Positions 13,387-16,425 of a DNA stretch of 16,425 nt are shown in pieces. The position numbers were made by a program, and so were the translations under genes. Under the pieces are notes generated by a model that did not search any database, had not been told where the DNA came from, and worked only from the letters and a program-made list of their open reading frames with translations. The number at the start of each line of letters is the position of its first letter. Within the stretch, counting starts at the first letter, position 1. The DNA is from an uncultured Romboutsia sp. (GTDB lineage: Bacteria > Bacillota > Clostridia > Peptostreptococcales > Peptostreptococcaceae): NCBI GenBank assembly GCA_937907205.1, contig CALESE010000181.1:1-16425 (forward strand), written 5' to 3'.

Positions 13387-13466
13387 TATCAGGGGAGCTA
13401 ATTGCTGAGAGGAGATTTAAATCTCGACCCTTTAACCTGTTTGGGTAATGCCAGCGTAGGGAGACA
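13387..13466 (+). ncRNA. TPP riboswitch (THI element)
   Basis: The conserved THI-box segments appear in order: AGGGG (13391-13395), GCTGAGAGG (13404-13412), a P3 hairpin GAGAT/ATCTC (13412-13416, 13421-13425), ACCCTTTAACCTG (13427-13439), GGTAATGCCAGCG (13444-13456) and TAGGGA (13457-13462). This RNA binds thiamine pyrophosphate. A terminator follows directly, so high TPP should stop transcription of the transport genes downstream. Confidence 0.96.
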
Positions 13467-13483
13467 ATAGTATGATTGTAGTT

Positions 13484-13516
13484 AAGTCATATCCTTATTT
13501 TGGGTATGACTTTTTT
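13484..13516 (+). terminator. riboswitch-controlled intrinsic terminator
   Basis: AAGTCATATCC (13484-13494) pairs with GGGTATGACTT (13502-13512, one G-U pair), and TTTTTT covers 13511-13516. It is the expression platform of the TPP riboswitch. TATGA at 13471-13475 can pair with TCATA at 13487-13491 in the left arm, a possible antiterminator (inference). Confidence 0.88.
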
Positions 13517-13577
13517 GTATTTACATAGTACAAACTTCTCAAGATATATTATAAAGAAAAATAGAGAGGGTGATAAA

Positions 13578-13868
13578 ATGGTAATAGCTGATGTATCTGT
13601 AATGCCTTTAAGAACATATAGTTGTGAAGAGGAAATGTATAAGGTAGTTGATGCTTGTATATCAGAAATTGAAAAAAGCGGTTTAAATTATGAAGTTGGT
13701 GCAATGAGTACTACCATAGAAGGTGATTTTGATGAAGTATTTGATTTACTAAAAATAATACATAAAATACCTTTTAATTTAGGCTGTGAGAGGGTTATAA
13801 CAATAGCTAGAATAGATGAAAAAGCTGGAGGAATAACTATAAATGAAAAACTTAAAAACCATAGATAA
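13578..13868 (+). CDS. thiamine-binding protein of the MTH1187/YkoF family
   Basis: This 96-residue soluble protein belongs to the MTH1187 (formerly DUF77) thiamine-binding family, with a ferredoxin-like fold. Family marks are the N-terminal VIADVSVMPL, the central GLNYEVGAMSTTIEGDFDEVFDLLKIIH and the C-terminal RVITIARIDEKAGGI. Members bind thiamine or related pyrimidines and are often encoded with thiamine-precursor transporters. The start is ATG 13578, 4 nt after GGGTGA (13568-13573); the longer frame upstream would begin inside the riboswitch terminator. It is the first gene under TPP control, and its last 26 nt overlap the start of thiX. A role in handling the imported pyrimidine in the cytoplasm is inference. 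Confidence 0.88.
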   Translation: MVIADVSVMPLRTYSCEEEMYKVVDACISEIEKSGLNYEVGAMSTTIEGDFDEVFDLLKIIHKIPFNLGCERVITIARIDEKAGGITINEKLKNHR

Positions 13869-14607
13869 GTTAAAAGATAGTATATACCCAATAGCCACAT
13901 TTTTATTTATACTATTTATTTGGCAGTTAATTGTAGAAATTAATGATATACCAATGTACATATTGCCAACTCCAAGTGATATATTAAAGGTATTTATTAA
14001 AGATTACGAAAATTTATACTTAAATACATTAGTAACATTAAACGAAGCATTAATAGGGTTTATATTTGCCATAATATTTTCAATTATAATTGGAACAGTT
14101 ATGGATTTTATACCAATATTTAAGAAATGCTTATATCCTATTATGTTAGTATCTCAAACTATACCAACAATAACTATAGCACCACTTTTAGTAATATGGT
14201 TTGGATTTGATAGTTTACCTAAGATACTTATGGTAACTTTAACATGTTTTTTCCCAATACTTATAAATTTTCTAGATGGAATAGAAAATATAGATAAAGA
14301 TTACTTAAACTTATTTAAAACTATGAATGCAAATAAAGTATCTACATTTTTGCACTTAAAAATTCCTATGGCATTAGATAAATTATTTGTAGGTCTTAAA
14401 ATATCAGCCACATATGCAGTAGTTACCGCAACTGTTGCTGAATGGTTAGGAGGAACTAAAGGACTTGGAGTATATATGGTAAGAGCAAAGAGTGCATATT
14501 CACTTGATAAAGTATTTGCTTCAACTATATTAGTTGTAATATTTAGTTTAATATTTGTGGGAATAGTACAAATTATAAAAAAAGTAGTTTTAAGATATAA
14601 ATATTAA
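13843..14607 (+). CDS. thiX: ABC transporter permease ThiX (thiamine pyrimidine precursor uptake)
   Basis: This 254-residue inner-membrane permease is of the BPD/SsuC-TauC type. About six hydrophobic segments are visible, starting with YPIATFLFILFIWQLIVEI (about residues 15-33). The coupling loop that contacts the ATPase is NLFKTMNANKVSTFLHLKIPMALDKLFVGL, followed by VVTATVAEWLGGTKGLG. SD GGAGG (13827-13831) lies 11 nt before ATG 13843, and the start overlaps the thiamine-binding gene by 26 nt, implying translational coupling. With ThiY and ThiZ it should import a thiamine pyrimidine precursor, probably the formylaminopyrimidine salvaged from degraded thiamine. Assignment of substrate rests on the TPP riboswitch and the ThiY neighbour. 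Confidence 0.92.
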   Translation: MKNLKTIDKLKDSIYPIATFLFILFIWQLIVEINDIPMYILPTPSDILKVFIKDYENLYLNTLVTLNEALIGFIFAIIFSIIIGTVMDFIPIFKKCLYPIMLVSQTIPTITIAPLLVIWFGFDSLPKILMVTLTCFFPILINFLDGIENIDKDYLNLFKTMNANKVSTFLHLKIPMALDKLFVGLKISATYAVVTATVAEWLGGTKGLGVYMVRAKSAYSLDKVFASTILVVIFSLIFVGIVQIIKKVVLRYKY

Positions 14608-14617
14608 GGAGAGTAAT

Positions 14618-15619
14618 ATGAAAGTAAATAAATTATTATCATTAGGATTAATAAGTACGCTTATATTAGGTACTTTAAGTGGATGTACCAATAAAAAAGA
14701 AAATGCAAATTCAGATAATAAAAAAGTTACAATGGTTTTGGATTGGACGCCAAATACGAACCATACGGGATTATATTTAGCACTAGAAAAGGGGTACTTT
14801 AAAGAAGAAGGACTAGATGTTGATATAGTACAACCAGCAGATGGAGGAGCGGCTACATTAGTTGCAACAGGAAAGGCTGACTTTGGAATAAGTTATCAAG
14901 AAGAGGTTACTTTTGCAAAAACTAGTGAAGATCCACTTCCAATAAAAGCAATAGCAACTGTTATACAACACAATACATCAGGATTTGCATCTCCAAAAGA
15001 TAAAAATATAACTTCACCAAAATATTTTGTAGGTAAAACTTATGGTGGATGGGGATCACCATCTGAGGATGCTATACTAGATGTAGTTATGCAAAAATAC
15101 GGAGCTAAATTTAAAGATTTAAAGGTAGTAAATGTTGGTGATGATGATTTCTTCACTGCAGTTAAAAGTAATATAGATTTTATGTGGATATTTGAGGGAT
15201 GGACAGGAATAGAAGCAAAGCTTAGAGGAATAGATCTTAACTATATGCCATTGAAAGATTTAGATAAAAGATTAGATTATTATACTCCTGTAATAATATC
15301 TAATGAAAAATTACTAAATGAAAATCCAGAATTAGCTAAGAAATTTTTAAAAGCAACTTCTAAAGGATATGAATATGCAATAGAAAATCCCATTGAAGCT
15401 GCAAATATATTAGTAAAATATTCACCAGAAATTAATAAAGACTTAGCAATAGAAAGTCAAAAATATTTAGCTAATCAATATAAAGCTGAAGCATCTATAT
15501 GGGGAGAAATGAAAGATAGTGTATGGGATAATTATACAAATTTTTTAAGAGAATATAATGTTATAAATAAAGATATGAAAGCAAGTGAGGCCTATACAAA
15601 TGAATTCTTGCCACAATAA
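14618..15619 (+). CDS. thiY: ThiY-type substrate-binding lipoprotein (NMT1/THI5-like)
   Basis: This 333-residue binding protein of the ABC importer has a lipoprotein signal ending in LSGC (Cys23), so it is tethered outside the membrane. The mature N-terminus carries the NMT1/THI5-like signature VTMVLDWTPNTNHTGLYLALEKGYF (about 37-61). This is followed by PADGGAATLVATGKADFGISYQEEV (about 73-97) and TYGGWGSP. The family relates to yeast THI5, but in bacteria it binds formylaminopyrimidine or similar for transport. SD AGGAG (14607-14611) overlaps the thiX stop. Its final 20 nt overlap the thiZ start. Expression follows the upstream TPP riboswitch. Confidence 0.94.
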   Translation: MKVNKLLSLGLISTLILGTLSGCTNKKENANSDNKKVTMVLDWTPNTNHTGLYLALEKGYFKEEGLDVDIVQPADGGAATLVATGKADFGISYQEEVTFAKTSEDPLPIKAIATVIQHNTSGFASPKDKNITSPKYFVGKTYGGWGSPSEDAILDVVMQKYGAKFKDLKVVNVGDDDFFTAVKSNIDFMWIFEGWTGIEAKLRGIDLNYMPLKDLDKRLDYYTPVIISNEKLLNENPELAKKFLKATSKGYEYAIENPIEAANILVKYSPEINKDLAIESQKYLANQYKAEASIWGEMKDSVWDNYTNFLREYNVINKDMKASEAYTNEFLPQ

Positions 15620-16322
15620 TAAAGTAAAAATAAATTTAGAAAATGTAAAAAAAATATACGATAAAATAGTAGTCTTAGATGATATAAATATAAAAGTTTA
15701 TGAGGGTGAGTTTGTATCCATACTAGGTCCAAGTGGATGTGGTAAAAGTACAATATTTAATATAATAGCTAATTTAATAAATTATGATAATGGAAAAGTA
15801 GATATAAATGGAAAATTAAGCTATATGTATCAAAAAGATTTATTATTGCCTTATAAAACTATAATAGATAATGTTACTTTACCCATGATTTTAAACAAAG
15901 AAAAGAAAAACATTGCATATGAAAAAGTAAAAGAATATTTTAATATATTTGGACTTAAAGGATACGAGAATAAGTATCCAAGTGAATTATCAGGTGGAAT
16001 GAAGCAAAGAGCAAATTTTTTAAGAACTTATGTAGCATCAAGTGACATTATGCTGTTAGATGAACCATTTGGAGCACTAGATTCTATAACTAAATCTAGT
16101 ATGCAAAAATGGTTGTTAGAAGTTAAAAGTAAAGTAAATTCAACTATATTATTAATAACCCATGATATAGATGAAGCTATAATGATGTCAGATAGAATAT
16201 ATGTTATTGCAAAAAAACCATCAAGTGTAAAAAAAGAATTTATATTAAATAGAAACTATTATAACGAAGAAAATATAGAAAATATATTTAAACTTAAAAA
16301 AGAGATTTTAGAATTATTATAA
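15600..16322 (+). CDS. thiZ: ABC transporter ATP-binding protein ThiZ
   Basis: This 240-residue ATPase energises the importer. It has Walker A GPSGCGKST (43-51), the Q-loop Q78 (YMYQKDLLLPY), the signature LSGGMKQR (130-137), Walker B MLLDEP (151-156), the D-loop GALD and the switch His188 (LITHD). It is of the SsuB/TauB/ThiZ group, and the Q-loop plus LLPYKT pattern fits that group. I chose ATG 15600, not GTG 15585: GTGAGG (15585-15590) acts as SD 9 nt before the ATG. The gene overlaps thiY by 20 nt, so the two are translationally coupled. It is the last gene of the riboswitch operon, followed by a terminator. Confidence 0.93.
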   Translation: MNSCHNNKVKINLENVKKIYDKIVVLDDINIKVYEGEFVSILGPSGCGKSTIFNIIANLINYDNGKVDINGKLSYMYQKDLLLPYKTIIDNVTLPMILNKEKKNIAYEKVKEYFNIFGLKGYENKYPSELSGGMKQRANFLRTYVASSDIMLLDEPFGALDSITKSSMQKWLLEVKSKVNSTILLITHDIDEAIMMSDRIYVIAKKPSSVKKEFILNRNYYNEENIENIFKLKKEILELL

Positions 16323-16355
16323 ATAATATCTCTTTAGAATTAAATATGATAGAAG

Positions 16356-16387
16356 AAAAAAACGAGTTTATTAATACTCGTTTTTTT
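16356..16387 (+). terminator. intrinsic terminator of the thiamine transport operon
   Basis: AAAAAAACGAGT (16356-16367) pairs perfectly with ACTCGTTTTTTT (16376-16387) around an 8-nt loop. The T-run forms the right arm. It lies 34 nt after the thiZ stop. Confidence 0.88.
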
Positions 16388-16425
16388 GATACTTATATTA
16401 TATACTAAATTATAGTAAACGAACT

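Noticed and set aside
13500..13577. A longer start (TTG 13500) for the MTH1187-type protein
   Set aside because: It would begin inside the riboswitch terminator stem and add 26 residues foreign to the family; ATG 13578 has a proper SD.
13688..13961. Minus-strand open frames across the thiamine-binding and thiX genes
   Set aside because: Both are antisense shadows over conserved coding sequence with no initiation signals.
15585..15599. GTG 15585 as the thiZ start
   Set aside because: The GTGAGG there serves better as the SD of ATG 15600.
1..16425. CRISPR array, tRNA or rRNA genes, prophage, toxin-antitoxin pair
   Set aside because: I saw no regularly spaced repeats, no cloverleaf or rRNA motifs, and no characteristic proteins on either strand.

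Overview
The window is very AT-rich (I estimate well under 30% G+C), uses strong AGGAGG-type ribosome binding sites, and has tightly packed operons separated by short hairpin-plus-T-run terminators. With a TPP riboswitch, clostridial MiaB, a YetF/DUF4363 pair and AT-driven codon use, this points to a low-GC Firmicute of the Clostridia. A relative of the Peptostreptococcaceae (Romboutsia, Paraclostridium or Clostridioides type) is my inference, not something the sequence proves. It reads as chromosomal DNA.

Left part (1-2718) is a decay zone. A lipoprotein-like coiled-coil gene (198-851) is broken by frameshifts and a nonsense codon. Next comes an IS200/IS605-type insertion sequence (about 1074-2056). 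Its Y1 transposase gene tnpA looks intact, but tnpB keeps only about its first 134 codons and is joined directly to the right end of the element. The element abuts a larE gene (sulfur transferase for the nickel-pincer cofactor) that has lost its 5' end and also carries a nonsense codon and a frameshift. The tnpB remnant and the larE remnant are fused in one open frame.

Centre-left (2728-4657): an intact THUMP-domain rRNA methyltransferase whose SD overlaps the larE stop, then a highly charged protein of unknown function whose SD is buried in a hairpin, then a terminator.

Centre (4725-9637) is a probable five-gene operon: a stand-alone HD-domain protein of CCA-enzyme type, a lipoprotein with calcium-loop-like repeats, an OmpR-type response regulator, its HAMP histidine kinase, and truA. 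It ends in a bidirectional terminator. The lipoprotein is a plausible accessory sensor for the kinase (inference). Convergent to it, on the minus strand, are a YetF (DUF421) membrane protein and a DUF4363 protein.

Right part (10911-16387): miaB with its own promoter and a roughly 110-nt leader, a terminator shared with a convergent Nudix CoA pyrophosphatase-like gene, and a complete thiamine-related transport operon. That operon has a near-consensus promoter, a TPP riboswitch, an intrinsic terminator, an MTH1187-type thiamine-binding protein, and ThiX, ThiY and ThiZ, closed by a strong terminator. I saw no CRISPR array, tRNA, rRNA or phage genes, and I do not see a clear new defence or signalling system. 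The most unusual objects are the eroded IS605/larE junction, the SD-sequestering hairpin with its unknown charged protein, and the HD/lipoprotein/two-component gene cluster.
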